Of a stretch of DNA of 64,000 nt, positions 35,079 to 46,812 are shown in pieces; position 1 is the first letter of the stretch, and each line of letters starts with the position of its first letter. The DNA comes from Cervus elaphus (taxonomy: Eukaryota; Chordata; Mammalia; Artiodactyla; Cervidae): NCBI RefSeq assembly GCF_910594005.1, contig NC_057834.1:105551650-105615649 (forward strand). Direction: 5' to 3'. Both the position numbers and the translations under genes were made by a program. Below the pieces are notes generated by a model that ran no database searches, was not told the DNA's origin, and saw only the letters and a list, made by a program, of their open reading frames with translations.

Positions 35079-35638
35079 TCTGATGAAAGCAAGTGACCGA
35101 GTTTTCAGGACCTACAGCAGTTCCTGGTGATTGGCAAGTTGGAATATCACTCTGAGTTCTGCAGAAGTGTCAATTTATGGAAATGTTTGTTGCAACTTCC
35201 TATATTCATTCTAGAGTCAGTTTCTCAGAGACTTCTCATGAGAACTACAACCAGGGTGACTCCTTGAGAATTATCCTATTGGGGCGGTCCTGCCTGTGCT
35301 CTGTTACTTGGGTCTGGGGATGTGGGTATGGCTGTACTGTGAGTGGACGAATGAGAGCCTGTATGACTGGGATAAAACGCTCTGATTAATAAAATCTGTT
35401 TGGTCTTTAAGTATTATTTCTTGACACGGAAATAAGCTCATAAACTTTTCTACCAAAAACCAAACCTAAGCATAATGATCTCAATTTGGTAATTATGTGT
35501 GTATATGTATACGCTTTCAAAAAGATTGGAAAGGAATATGCCAGGATATTCAGTAGCTGCCTATCTCTGGGTTCTTTCTACTTCTAGAATTCTAAAGCAA
35601 TGTTTGTATAATTGTGGGTAAATAAGAAAATATGTCTT

Positions 35639-35708
35639 TTTATGCCTGGTGTGCTACAGTCTATGGGGTCATGAAGAGTTGGACATGACTGGGTGACTGA
35701 ACAACAAG
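35639..35708 (+). mobile_element. 5'-truncated Bov-tA SINE fragment, sense
   Basis: Only the last 70 bp are present ('gtgctacagtctatggggtc', 'gttggacatgactgggtgac'). The 10-bp repeats aagaaaatat at 35624-35633 and 35709-35718 show that the truncation occurred at insertion. It is the first ruminant SINE after the SINE-free interval. Confidence 0.88.
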
Positions 35709-36359
35709 AAGAAAATATATATTATAAGTGATGTAGAACTATGTGCCAAAACACCTAAAAATCCTCAAATTCTTTAATGTTATAATTTCACCTTGGTGCA
35801 CTATCAAGGTAGATAAGTGGTTGGTAAATGTGGAACTATCATATACACAGATACATGTTCATTTTAGTGTCATTTGAAACAGTGAAGTTAGAAAAAACAG
35901 TCAGCATGGCACAACTACTTTCAAGTATATTATGTAGCTATGAAAGAAAATGTTTGCAAATGGAAAATGCTTATAATACTGTAAACAAGCAAGATACAAA
36001 ATGAACATACAGAAAGAGTGTAGTTCAGTGAAAACTCAACAATCTATTCATTAGAAGACAGAAAGAGCACACATTCAAGTGTTAATGGTTGTGTATATAA
36101 TTGGTGGAATTATAATTTTTCTCCTTTTTCTGCTTCTCTGCAATTTCAGAAGTTCCTGTAATGAGTGGATACTATTTCCATGATGGAAACAAAATATGCA
36201 TAAAAACCTGTTAAAATTGGAGATCTGTGTCTATTGCTGATTAGTTTTAATGACCGTCTCCCCAGGCCCCCCATCCCTCCCCAACAACTGATTGCTTCTC
36301 TGTTGCCTCTTTGCTGAGCTGGATATTTCCCAGGTTAGTCACAAGTTTAACAGGAACAT

Positions 36360-36520
36360 CAAACTGGGAACCAGGAGATGTGGAATCTAGCCAGGGCCAT
36401 GCCACTCTCTCTCTGAATCCTCCTGCCGAGTCCCTTTCCTTCCCAGGGCCTCAGGTTCTTTATCTATAAAATGAAGATAACTTAGATGAGATCAGGAGTA
36501 CCTGGAGATTGGGCTGAAAG
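36360..36520 (+). mobile_element. MIR/L2-like fragment, sense
   Basis: 'gccatgccactctctctctg', 'ctcaggttctttatctataa' and 'aaatgaagataacttagatg' resemble the MIR core. It is diverged. Confidence 0.5.
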
Positions 36521-36669
36521 AGAGAGAGGTCTCTATAACTATGTAGTGATTCATATTTATTTTCTTTTGTGTATCTTCTACAGATATTTTCTTTGTGGCT
36601 ATCATGGGACTTATGTAAAACAGGCTATTTTAAGTTAATAGCAACTTAACTTCATTCACAAATGAAAAT

Positions 36670-37834
36670 CTATTCTTTTGCCCACCCCTTGTGCTATTTA
36701 TGTTACAAGTAATATCTTTTTAATATTGCATATCTATTCATTAGCATATTTTTATAGTCATATTTTTATACTTTTGTCTTTTAGCTCCTGCAGTATATAT
36801 TAAAAGTGATTTAACACCACCATTACAACATTACAATATTCTGTGTTTGTCTATACATTTACCAGAGAGCTTTATAGTTTCATAAAGTTTGATGTTGCTG
36901 TGTAGCAATCTTTTTAAGGGACTCCACTTAGCATTTCTTGTAAAGACAGGTCTAGTGGTAATGAACTACTTCAGATATTATTTATCTAGGAAAATCTTGA
37001 CTTTTATCTTCTTTTTTGAAAAAGAATTTTCCTGAATATAGTATTCTTGGTTGAAATTTTTTCTCTTTCAATAATTTAAATATATCATTCCATTCCTTCT
37101 GGCCTTTAAAATTTCTTCTTTGAAATTTGTTGATAGTCTTATGAAGGCTTCCTTGCATTTTTCTTTTGCTGCTTTCAAAATTATGTCTTTGTCCTTGATT
37201 TTGACAAGTTGATTGTAATGTGTCTCTGTGTGAATTTCTTTGGATTGATCCTGGTTGAGATCAGGTGCACTTCTTGAATCCAGATATCTATTTCTTCCCC
37301 TAGATTGGGAAGTTTTTTAGCCATTATTTCTTCCTTTTTTTCTTCTCTTCCTTTCTGAGACTTCTATAATACATATATCGTTCCACTCAATGGTGTCCCA
37401 TAAACCCCTTAAGCTTTCTTCATCCTTTTTTATCCTTTTTATTTTTTGCTCATCTGACAGGATAATTTCAAATGACTTGTCTTCAAGTTCACTGATTCCT
37501 TCTCAGTCAAGGCTGACATTGAACCCCTCTAGTGGATTTTTCTATTAAGTTATTGTATTCTTCAACTTCAGAATTTCTTTTTGTGATTTTTCTATTAAGT
37601 TATTGTATTCTTCAACTTCAGAATTTCTTTTTGTTTTTATTTAAATTTTCTCTCTCTCTTTTGATATTCTCATTTTGTTCATGAATAATTTTCCTGAGCT
37701 CACTGAGGATCTTTTTGATGGATATTTGAAGATTTTTGTAGGTAATTTGTATACTTCTGTTTCTGTAGGCTGGTTTCTGGAGATTTTATTCCTTTGGACC
37801 TTGTTTCTATGTTTCTTCATGTGCATTGTGTTAA
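36670..37834 (-). mobile_element. Old L1 (L1M type), antisense
   Basis: The T-rich strand carries classic antisense L1M blocks: 'tattcttggttgaaattttt', 'ccattccttctggccttta', 'gattgtaatgtgtctctgtg' and 'gattgggaagttttttagcc'. It is interrupted on the right by BovB. No intact frame remains. Confidence 0.8.
37535..37634. repeat. Perfect 50-bp tandem duplication inside the old L1
   Basis: Positions 37535-37584 and 37585-37634 are identical 50-mers that start 'gatttttctattaagttatt'. The identity contrasts with the age of the host L1, so the duplication is recent or an assembly artefact. Confidence 0.93.
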
Positions 37835-37835
37835 G

Positions 37836-38330
37836 CTTTGCTGTTCAGTCATGAGGTTGTGTCTGACTCTTTGTGACTCCATGAACTGCAGCATGCCAGG
37901 CTTCCCTGTCCTGCACTATCTTTTGGAGTTTGCTCAAACTTATGTCCATTGAGTCAGTGACTTTATCTAACCATCTCATCTTCTGCTTCCCCCTTCTCCT
38001 CTGGCCCTCAATCTTTCCCAGCATCAGGGTCTTTTTCCATGAGTTGGCTCTTTGCATCAGATGGTCAAAACATTGGAGCTTCAGCATCAGTCCTTCCAAT
38101 GAATATTCAGAGTTGATTTCCATTAGGATTGACTGGCTTCATCTCCTTGCTTTCCAAGGGACTCTAAAGAGTTTTCTCTAGCACCACAAGACAAAAGTAT
38201 CAGTTCTTCAGTGCTCAGCCTTCTTTATGATCCAACTCTCACATCCATACATGACTACTGGAAAATCCATAGCTTTGACCAAATGGACCTTTTTGGCAAA
38301 GTGATGCCTCTGCTTTTTAATATGCTTTCT
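37836..38330 (-). mobile_element. BovB LINE 3' fragment, antisense
   Basis: An antisense match to the BovB reverse-transcriptase 3' end: 'gcatgccaggcttccctgtc', 'caatctttcccagcatcagg', 'catccatacatgactactgg', 'ctttttaatatgcttt'. The minus-strand translation keeps the motifs MLGKIEG and DSMDISLSKL. It interrupts the old L1. Confidence 0.92.
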
Positions 38331-39115
38331 ATGTTTGTGTTGAGCTTTACATATTTGAAAACATAGTTGCCTCTCTCACTCTTTATAGTCTGGCTTTGTG
38401 CAGGAAAGACCTTCACTAATCAACATGGCTTGAGATTCTGGGGGCCCTCAAACCTTTCCTGGGGTTGCCAGTTAGAGAGGTTTGTCAACTTTTTTCCTGG
38501 AGCTTGTAGGCTCTGTGCTGCCACAAGTTCTCTGGTGCTGCCACAAGTGATTGATTCTCTTTTGTTTATTGATTCTCTTTTGTTCTCTGTGGTCCCCAGG
38601 TGTCCAGGGTATGCCAGTTCTGTAAGTGCTCTGAGTCAGGGAAGAAAGAAACCAATCCCTCTGAGAGCCCCTGCTGGATGCACATTCCACACTTTTCTTT
38701 TCCTCTCAAGAAAGAAGCCACAAGAGTGTTTCCCTCTGATCCTGACGAGCTGTGCTCATTTCTTTCATGGTGTTACAAATTCTGTGATGTTGTCATAAAA
38801 TGCTGAGCTCTCTTTGGTTCTCTGTGATGCCCAGATTCTCAAGATGTTCTGGTTCCTAATCAGCACCTCACATCGGGTGAGAGAAACAGTTTCTCAGGTA
38901 GCTGCCCCCGCCCCCCGCCCCCCACCCTCCAAAGCTGGAGTGTTGGGCATACATTCCACTCTTCTCTTTCTATCCCAAGAGAGAATACATGAGTTAGACT
39001 CTTCCTCTTGATTGCAACCTATGCCAACTTGGGGAAGGAGGTGATATGGTTGAAATAAAATGCCTTTTCTTACCCATTTCAATGTAGCTATTTTTGCTTT
39101 TGAGAATGCTTTGCT
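38331..39115 (-). mobile_element. Probable continuation of the old antisense L1 right of BovB
   Basis: The composition and some blocks ('gattctgggggccctcaa', 'cctttcctggggttgcca') suit antisense L1M, but divergence makes the assignment tentative. It includes two adjacent short tandem duplications (periods 20 and 18). Confidence 0.4.
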
Positions 39116-39917
39116 TGAAATACTGCAACTTTCTAATTTATAGGAATGCTTATAAAAGACTTTTGGATCATATATATTGTTAAGTCAAGGAACAAGGTCT
39201 GGGGCTTCCTCTTCCACCATCACACCAATGTCACTCTCTCATACCTCTTAAATAGTGAAAAAAGAAAAGTTGCTCATACAGCACTCTCATGCACAAAAGC
39301 AGATACTTCCTATTCCCTGACTCTCCTACCTCTGGCCCGCTTATTTCCTTAATCTTCCCACTGAAGTGTCTTTACTTCACTGTTGGCTAGCCAATGAGCT
39401 CTGATATTTCCTGAATAGGTACTAAAGTACCACCTCTAGAGTCAAACCATAGGGGTTTTCTCTCTGGGATTTGTGTTGGAGGGCTGTGCATATTACAAGC
39501 AAACCAAGAAAAGAGATTTATTCAAGAGCACATGGGCATCTTTGTTTCTTAGGATCTGCTGCTGAGTGGCTGACACAAACCTTTAACCCTATATATCTTC
39601 TTTTATGATTAATACCTTTCAGGTCTCAAAGAAAAGCTTTTTTTCATGTCTAGTCCATGAGATTTGAGCACAATATTTTTTCAAAGGGAACCACTTTTTG
39701 AGATGATAGCTCACTTCATATGGCAACAAGTTTCATTGTTAAGCTTTCTAGGAGAATACTACAAAGTGAGGAATTAAATGATTTTTACTTAAGGTTTATA
39801 AAATGTTATTTGCATTACATCTAATGACTTGGGACTTGGATTGCAAGATATTTGTAAGTATTCACAGCCCTCTTTTAATGATGTCAGTTGCATAATACTG
39901 GTGGATCCTGATGATCT

Positions 39918-40095
39918 AAACAGTGGTTTTCAACCCTGAGTGTGCATTAGAATCACCAAGAGAGCTTAAAAAAACAATAAAACAAACAAATGTACTTGGG
40001 CCTCACCCCAGACCAATTAAATCAATCTCCAGGGATAGGGTCCATAAAATGCCCCCTTTTTTGTAAAGCTTCTCAGATTATTTTAAAGAGTAGCC
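39918..40095 (+). mobile_element. MER5-type (hAT-Charlie) DNA transposon fragment
   Basis: 'acagtggttttcaaccctga', 'gcattagaatcaccaagaga' and 'gggcctcaccccagaccaat' match MER5A/B, a non-autonomous hAT element. An A-rich insertion splits the middle. The right inverted repeat is decayed. Confidence 0.75.
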
Positions 40096-40295
40096 AAAAA
40101 TAGAAACAATTGGCTGAAAGGAAAAAGTGAAGAATTTGATTTCCAATCATGTCCCTGCTTCTGTCTCTCAAGTCACACTGATATTCTTGGTGTTCAGTGT
40201 CTGTACCCATTCTACTGTAGTTCTCGTAGATTGCACAGTTACCCTTTCTGCTTCTTTTACAAACCGTCTCAACCTTTATCATCCAGCTAGTAACT

Positions 40296-40543
40296 TAAAC
40301 AATTTTTCTTTATTTGTTTTTAGCTATGTCGTGGCTCCGTTGCAGCATGCGGGATCTTTCAATGCGGCACATGTACTTCTCTCTAGTTGTGGCATGGAGA
40401 CTCCAGACAGCACAGGCTCGGTTGTGGTGTGTGGACTTAGTTGCCCTGCAACATGTGGGACCTCAGTTCCCCGACCAGGGATTGAACCCATGTCCTTTGC
40501 ATTGGAAGGTGGATTCTTAACCAGTGGACTACCAGGAACATCC
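40296..40543 (-). mobile_element. CHR-type SINE, antisense, with imperfect target duplication
   Basis: The T-rich tail lies at the left. 'agttgtggcatggagactcc', 'gttccccgaccagggattga', 'attcttaaccagtggactac' and 'caggaacatccc' are diagnostic of cetacean-hippo-ruminant SINEs. The 16-bp flanks at 40280-40295 and 40544-40559 differ at two positions. Confidence 0.85.
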
Positions 40544-41068
40544 CATCCAGCTAATGACTAATTTTGTCTGCAGACCTTGCTTTCATTGCCCTACCTTTTA
40601 GTGCCTGCTTCTTCTGTAATTTCCTCTAATTTTAACACATGTAGACCCATCAGTGAGAGCAGGAACAATGCTGTGTCCATGTCTATGTCACATCACAAGC
40701 AGTGTTTACCCATGGCAGGTTTTCTGGAAATGCTTGCTCTTGGTGACTGTGCTTTCCTAAGGGAAGGTGGACAGATTCCACTTCGCAGAGGGAGTGAGGA
40801 ACTGGAGGAACACAAACTCTTTTTCTCTCAGTTTGAGGCATCTTTAGAGTGAAGGTGAAAGTCCAGGATTTTGGGAAGGATCCTGCCTGTATTGGTAGGG
40901 TTTTCCATTTTATCTGATTTCTTCTACTTCCATGCCATGGTGAGGTGTTGGATCAGGCACAATGTTCGTTATAATGACAAACAGCTTAAGCCAAAAGTCA
41001 CTGCTATGGTAGGGGCCTGGACTAGACCATAGCTTGGAAGTATATCTCTTGTTTCTATATCTCCTTTG

Positions 41069-41290
41069 CATGCATGCTAAGTCACTTTAGTCGTGTCCAA
41101 CTCTGTGATCCTATGGACTGTAGCCCCTCCTCTGTTCATGGGATTTCCCAGGCAAGAATACCAGAGTGGGTTGCCATCCCCTCCTCCAGGGGAGCTTCCC
41201 AAACCAGGAATCAAACTCTTGTCTCCAGCGTCTCCTGCTTTGGCAGGTATGTTTTTTTTTTACCACTAGTGGCTCTTGGGAAGACCTTAG
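41069..41290 (-). mobile_element. Bov-tA SINE, antisense, with target-site duplication
   Basis: A full-length antisense element ('catgctaagtcactttagtc' to 'taccactagtggctcttgg') with an internal T9 run. The 10-bp repeats atctcctttg at 41059-41068 and 41291-41300 flank it. Confidence 0.93.
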
Positions 41291-41637
41291 ATCTCCTTTG
41301 GCATCTCCTAAACATCTCTTAATGTTCCCTTTCTTGGAAAAGGAATTTTAATGCTATTCACACACTCATGTGAGCCATTTTGATTTTCATTCAGCCATTC
41401 ATCTCTTCATAGCTCATTTGTTGAGTATCTTGTGTGCCAATTCTGCTTCCGGCCCTGTGAAGCCTCAGTAGGGCCTGTCTGCCAGCTAGGAACCAACAAC
41501 TTTCAGAACTGGGATGTAGAGAGTAATAGTAATTCCTTAAATTTTTTTTTCCTACAGTTTATTTAGCTCAACTGTGCAGAGTAAGCACATTTAGAAAAAA
41601 GAATCATATCTGAAATAGAAAAACATAATCTTTGCAA

Positions 41638-41842
41638 GGGCTTCCCTGGTGGCTCAGATGGTAAAGAATCTGCCTGTAATATAGAAGACCTGGGTTCAGT
41701 CTCTGGGTTGGGAAGATCTACTGGAGAAGAGAATGGTTACGCACTTCAGTATAGCCTGGAGAATTCCATGGACAGAGGAGCCTGGTAAGCTCTAGTCATG
41801 GGGTCGCAGAGTTGGAAATGACTGAGTGACTAACACTTTTCG
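41638..41842 (+). mobile_element. Bov-tA SINE, sense, with target-site duplication
   Basis: 'gggcttccctggtggctcag' to 'ctgagtgactaacacttttc' is a complete sense element. The 10-bp repeats atctttgcaa at 41628-41637 and 41843-41852 flank it. Confidence 0.94.
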
Positions 41843-42535
41843 ATCTTTGCAAATGTTTACGAATGCAAGGTAAATAGATCCAGCATTCGTACAAACATGG
41901 AACTATAAATATAAGGCACATGCACATATGATGCATCTTGATAATGCATATGCAGAACCTTATAATATGTCCATTTCAAAACTAAATATTAAAATTCTCT
42001 TTAAAGATGCCAACAAGTTGCTAATTCATAGAGTTTCATTCCACTATAAAACTTACAATTCCAAGTACAACTGATACATAATTTTCAATGCTGATATTGA
42101 AGCCTCAAGTTAGGAATTGGATAATTACTGTGAAATTACATGGCTTTTGGTTTCTATACACAGTGACAGTGGTGACAGGAGGAGGGTTGGGTTCATTTTG
42201 TACATTTATAAATTATTCACCTTTTATGCTGGAGTTCTTGATTTTGCATTCATATATTCAAGTAATATCTCATTTTGTAAGCATTTGCCCACGGCTGAAA
42301 AATAATAGAGTCTAATGAAAACAAAACCAAGCTATTGGCCTTTGCTTTAACAATGTTCTTGAAAAGAGAATCTCATTTTAAAATTGTCATTTCTAATCTC
42401 TAGATCTTTTGGTGACCTAACAAATTCATTTGAATTTCGGAGGTTAAACTCTTTTGTTTGTTTGTTTGTTTTTTGAAGATTCTGGGACTGTGACTTAGGC
42501 ATGATGCATATAATTCTAAGAAAATTTGAAAGGAG

Positions 42536-42765
42536 TTTGTTGTTGTTTAGTTGCTAAGTCATGTCTGACTTTTTTGTGACCCCATGGACTGTAGCCCACT
42601 ATGCTCCTCTGTCAATGGGATTTTTTAAGCAAGAATACTGGAGTGGGCTGCTGTTTCCTTCTCCAGGGGATCTTCCTGACTCAGGGGTCTTCCCAACCCA
42701 GGGATCAAACCTGCGTCTCCTGCATTGCAGGCAGATTCTTTACCGCTGAGCCGCCACATAGAGCT
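42536..42765 (-). mobile_element. Bov-tA SINE, antisense, with an internal 18-bp duplication
   Basis: Full antisense element from 'ttgttgttgtttagttgcta' to 'taccgctgagccgccaca'. The 'ggggatcttcc' segment is repeated as 'ggggtcttcc' about 18 bp later (near 42665-42702), making this copy longer than usual. Confidence 0.92.
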
Positions 42766-43289
42766 ATATTGGACATACGAGCAAAGGAAATTTGTACCCA
42801 GCTTCTGATGCTATTGATGACTTGTATAAAGGGTATCAGTAATTTTTGCTTGCTCATTGTCTTTTCTACCTTCCGCGAGTTATCCTCCCATGATGTATTG
42901 TCCTGTTGGGAAAGTCAGCAAGGTACTTTGCCATCCCCAGACAGAAGGTGAGAAGGCAGCTCACTAATCCATTTCTGATCTTACACTTGGGAATTTGCAT
43001 ACTGAGTGGGATGGAGAGATGAAAAGTGGAGCTGACTCATTGTGTAAGCAGTGCTTAAAAGATACAACACTTCTGCCTAGATTCATGGAAAATCTATGGT
43101 TTCTGACATTTCCAAAGTTTTGTTTTTAATGTTTGCCTAGGACTCTATGTCTTTTCATACTTTTAATATATTTCTTTTATCTGGGTGTAGGGGCAGAGTC
43201 TGATGTTATACTGAACTTATTTGTGATGTTTACAATCCAAGAACCCTAATAGAACTTGGAATTTCAGAGACAGTCATAGACTATTCATA

Positions 43290-43570
43290 GAGGTTTTACA
43301 TCTAGAGCATACCCAGGAGATCATTTAGTCCTTTTACAGATAAAGAAATAGAAGCCTAGAAAAGAGCTGACTTGTTCAAGGTCATATAGATATTTGTTGG
43401 TAGAGCAGGAAATAGAATTAGATTTGTTCAGTTTTATCAATGTGCATTGTTGGAGTTAGATCCATAAATTTCAAAGATATGAGAAAACTCAAAGGAGAAC
43501 CTAGTCCATTTACTCAATTTAGATAATGCATTGTTACCATTTTATAGGTGAGGTGGGATTCCAAACATTT
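43290..43570 (-). mobile_element. MIR/L2-like fragments, antisense
   Basis: 'tacagataaagaaatagaag', 'ttcaaggtcatatagatatt' and later 'ttaccattttataggtgagg' resemble reverse MIR cores. They are heavily decayed. Confidence 0.45.
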
Positions 43571-44192
43571 GGAATTTGCCTAGTTTTGTAGATATCAGAT
43601 CTTTTTTTTTTTAAAAAAAAAAATCTATGCTTACTCAGATTTTTATTTGGGAAATGTCTCACTCAAACTCTGACTCTACATGATTCCAGTGGGACTGACC
43701 TTACTCCCAGGGATAGATACATGAAAAAGGTCTGGTTAATCAAAATGCTGCATTTCTATGGCCACGATTATTAGTGACCACTTAACTAAAGCTATGGCAT
43801 AGAAGCCAATGAGCATCAGCCTTGAGATTTTTGCTAGAACTATTTGAGAAAGAGAAATTCTCTTTCTACTGGTCTATAAACCAGTGTCCCAACAGGAAAT
43901 AAATGAGACATTCAAATAAGGTGATTCACAGAAGCTCTATTTACAAAGGAACTTTTAACAGAAGTACTATTAGAGATACTTCAGTATCCTGAGGCTAGGA
44001 AGAGTGGAAGAGCTGTCTCCCTCAGTCAAAGTGATGAGGAGAAGGAGCAGTTGTATGCAATCAAACAGAGTCAAGTAGAAGAAACCACTTTGTCTGGTCA
44101 TGGACACAGACAATTCAATCTGACCTTTGAGGGAGGAAGCCAGCTGAATGAATACCTTGCACGTGTTCTCTTTCCTCTGTCTTCCTTCCATA

Positions 44193-44409
44193 GTCTTTGT
44201 TGTTGTTTAGTCACTAAGTCATGTCCAGTTCTTTGCAATCACATGGACTGTAGCTTACCAGGTTCCTCTGTCCATGGGACTTCCCAGGCAAGAATACTGG
44301 AGGGGGTTGCCATTTCCCTCTCCAGTGGATCTTCTTGACCCAGGGATGGAACTCATGTCTCCTGCACTGGCAGACAGAGTCTTTACCACTAAGCTACCAG
44401 GGAAGCCCT
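44193..44409 (-). mobile_element. Bov-tA SINE, antisense (first of a head-to-tail series)
   Basis: Full antisense element from 'gttgttgtttagtcactaag' to 'taagctaccagggaagccc'. It is followed within 20 bp by another copy in the same orientation. Confidence 0.93.
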
Positions 44410-44426
44410 CTTCCTTAGTCGTGCTG

Positions 44427-44760
44427 TGCTGTGCTTAGTCGCCAGTCGTGTCTGACCCTTTGGGACCCCTTGGACTGTAGCCTGCCAGTCTCCTCTGTCC
44501 ATGGGATTCTCCAGGCAAGAATACTGGAGTGGGTTGCCGTGCCCTCCTCCAGGGGATCTCCCCAACCCAGGGATCGAACCCAGGTCTCCTGCGTTGCAGG
44601 CAGATTCTTTACTCTCTGAGCCTCCAGGGAAGCCCACGAATATTGGAGTGGGTAGGTTACCCCTTCTCCAGGTGATAATCCCAACTCAGGAATTAAACTG
44701 AGGTCTCCTGCATTGCAGGCAGATTCTTTACCAGCTGAGCTAAGCTACCGGGGAAGCCCC
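44427..44760 (-). mobile_element. Dimeric BovA2-type SINE, antisense
   Basis: A complete monomer (44427-44635) runs directly into a second head with a partial body ('aatattggagtgggtaggtt' to 'gctaccggggaagcccc', 44637-44760). The junction lacks flanking host DNA, which fits a BovA2-like dimer rather than two insertions. Confidence 0.85.
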
Positions 44761-44954
44761 TCTATAGTCTACTATTGGCCAATCTTTCTGAAATCTGAAG
44801 TACATAAAAATCTTTCAAGTAGTCCGTACAAGACAGTGTTCCAGGGTACAGAGCAGAATGGATAAGAGTGGAGAATGGGTAGAAAGTGGCAAATGGAAAA
44901 TATATGGTGTAGCTGGAGATACTAAGCTGTTTTGATAACATTATTTTGGAGCAA

Positions 44955-45062
44955 TCTCAGTTTTTCCAGCTTTATTGAGGTATGATTAACACAACTGTGA
45001 GATACTTAGTGTCTATCAAATGCAGTGATTTGATATACATACACATTGTGAAAGGATTTCTT
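44955..45062 (-). mobile_element. Old L1 3' fragment, antisense
   Basis: 'tttttccagctttattgagg', 'gatttgatatacatacacat' and 'tgtgaaaggattt' match the antisense 3' UTR of old L1 copies. Confidence 0.75.
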
Positions 45063-45777
45063 GAATTATTCATTTTCCTAATTTCTTGACAGGTTTTCTT
45101 GGCATTTAGAATTTGGAAAAGCATAATTTTATTAAAAAAATTCCAGAAAGGAATTCTAACATATAGTAGTATATACACCATGTCTACTGACTTGTTCTTG
45201 ATTTGTTCCTATAGTCTAGGTGATAAACTTAGACTATAAGTTTATCTAAACTTCCTACAAAGCTGGCTTCTCATATAATTAGAGTCATATCTCATGTACC
45301 TGCTTGTGTATTCTTTCCTAGGCAAAGCAATCCTATTTCTACCCATATTCTTGGATGATTTCCAGTCCTTTCACCATCTTTCCCTAAAACTATTAAGGGG
45401 GAAGTATTGTTTTTATTGGCAGAGGATGCTCAGAGAAATTGGAGTTTAAGGCCCTCAGCTTCACTGGAATTTTCTCATATACATTGTCTCTATCTCAAGG
45501 AGTCTTATCCTTTCCCATTTAGTACCTTAACTTTAACACAGGACCCTATGACCTTGTGATACATTTTGTGTTATAATTCAGCTACCTTTAGAGTTAGATT
45601 TTTGGTTTGGTTTTCTGAAATCTCTACCTGTGGCTACAAGAGATAGTGGTGTCTTTTAGTGTAGCCATAGAAGATTTCTGGTTCCTTAATCAAACTTTGA
45701 GCTGGGAGTTTAAAGCATTAAGTTCATTTTCTCCTCATGTTCTCCTTTACTCTTAGGAACAACTTACCAACTCATTG

Positions 45778-45987
45778 GGCTTCCCAGGTAGCTCAGTGGT
45801 AAAGAATCTGCCTGCAGTACAGGAGTCGTGGGTTCAATCCCTGGGTTGGGAAGTTCCCTTGGAGAAGGAAATGGCAACCCACTTCAGTATTCTAGCCTGG
45901 GAAATTCCCCGGACAGAGGAGCCTGGTGGGCTACAATACATGGTGTCACAGAAGAATCAGACATGACTTAGTAACTAAACAACCACC
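45778..45987 (+). mobile_element. Bov-tA SINE, sense, with target-site duplication
   Basis: A full sense element starts 'ggcttcccaggtagctcag'. The 12-bp repeats accaactcattg at 45766-45777 and 45988-45999 flank it precisely. Confidence 0.94.
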
Positions 45988-46364
45988 ACCAACTCATTGT
46001 TTTTACTAAAATACTCTATGACAGCAGCTAGTTGGCTGCTCAAAGACTTCTCGTATATGGGCACTTGATTCTAGGTGCTATAAGACGATAATTTAGGAAA
46101 AGATCTTTCCACTTCATGCTGTGGATGAGCAGTATTTCTTTTACCACTAGCAACCGGGTCATTAATGCCTTTGGATCTAGTCAGGAGAACTAGGGTCTTA
46201 AGTTAGGGGAGGGAAATGTATAGGGTGAAAAATTTAAGGGGTACTTGCACAATCCTGAGAGTGAATGTCTTCTTCACATTTACATTCTAGATAACTTTCT
46301 TGCCTTGTCCTGGTCCCTGACTCCAAAGAATCAATTCCAGATTTTGTTTCCCTGAAACCACCTC

Positions 46365-46812
46365 AGCTTTCTATTACTTCACGACAAGATACCTACACAG
46401 TTAGTCATTATTTATTTGTGATTCTGCAGACTGGAAATTTGGACTGGGCTAATCCATATGATATTGGGCTCAACCACGCATATAAAGTCGGTTGGTTTGT
46501 TTTCTAGGGGGTGGCTGGCCTAGATGGCCTCACTTATATGTATAGGATTTAATGGGACTCGGCTGGCACGGCCACAGCAGTGGGGATGACCGACCTTGTC
46601 CACTTCTGCATGGTCTCTCTCATCAAGTGGTGTTTCATCCCCAAGGAGACTGCCCTGGGCTTTTTCGTAAGTGGCAATGAGAACGACCAAGAGAGTAAGA
46701 ATGGAGTGGTGCAGGCACAAGGGTGAGAGCAGATGCATTAAGAAACCCCATAATATCACTTCTCTTGCTTTCTATTGTCAAAGCAAGTCTCTTGGCCACC
46801 CCAGTTGAAAAA
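46365..46812 (+). mobile_element. Ancient eutherian repeat, family unresolved
   Basis: 'agatggcctcacttatat', 'ctcggctggcacggccac', 'caaggagactgccctgggct' and 'ctattgtcaaagcaagtctc' recur in the same order in a widespread mammalian repeat. I cannot assign the class. It is non-coding. Confidence 0.5.

Larger units (their letters stand above)
15865..35638. other. 19.8-kb interval free of ruminant SINEs and BovB around the NFIA exon
   Basis: I find no Bov-tA/BovA, CHR, BovB or young L1 copy between the nested cluster ending near 15.86 kb and the Bov-tA fragment at 35.64 kb. The flanking 48 kb average roughly one such element per 2 kb. Only old MIR-like fragments and simple repeats occur here. 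Exclusion of recent insertions is typical of regulatory landscapes around developmental transcription-factor genes, which fits NFIA. The unmarked stretches 15865-18740, 18910-22450, 25900-28880 and 30180-31180 hold no gene or repeat I can identify. Confidence 0.7.

Noticed and set aside
44389..44684. Two overlapping minus-strand frames of 82 and 89 codons
   Set aside because: They are the stereotyped translations of Bov-tA/BovA2 SINEs seen in many spurious bovine gene models.
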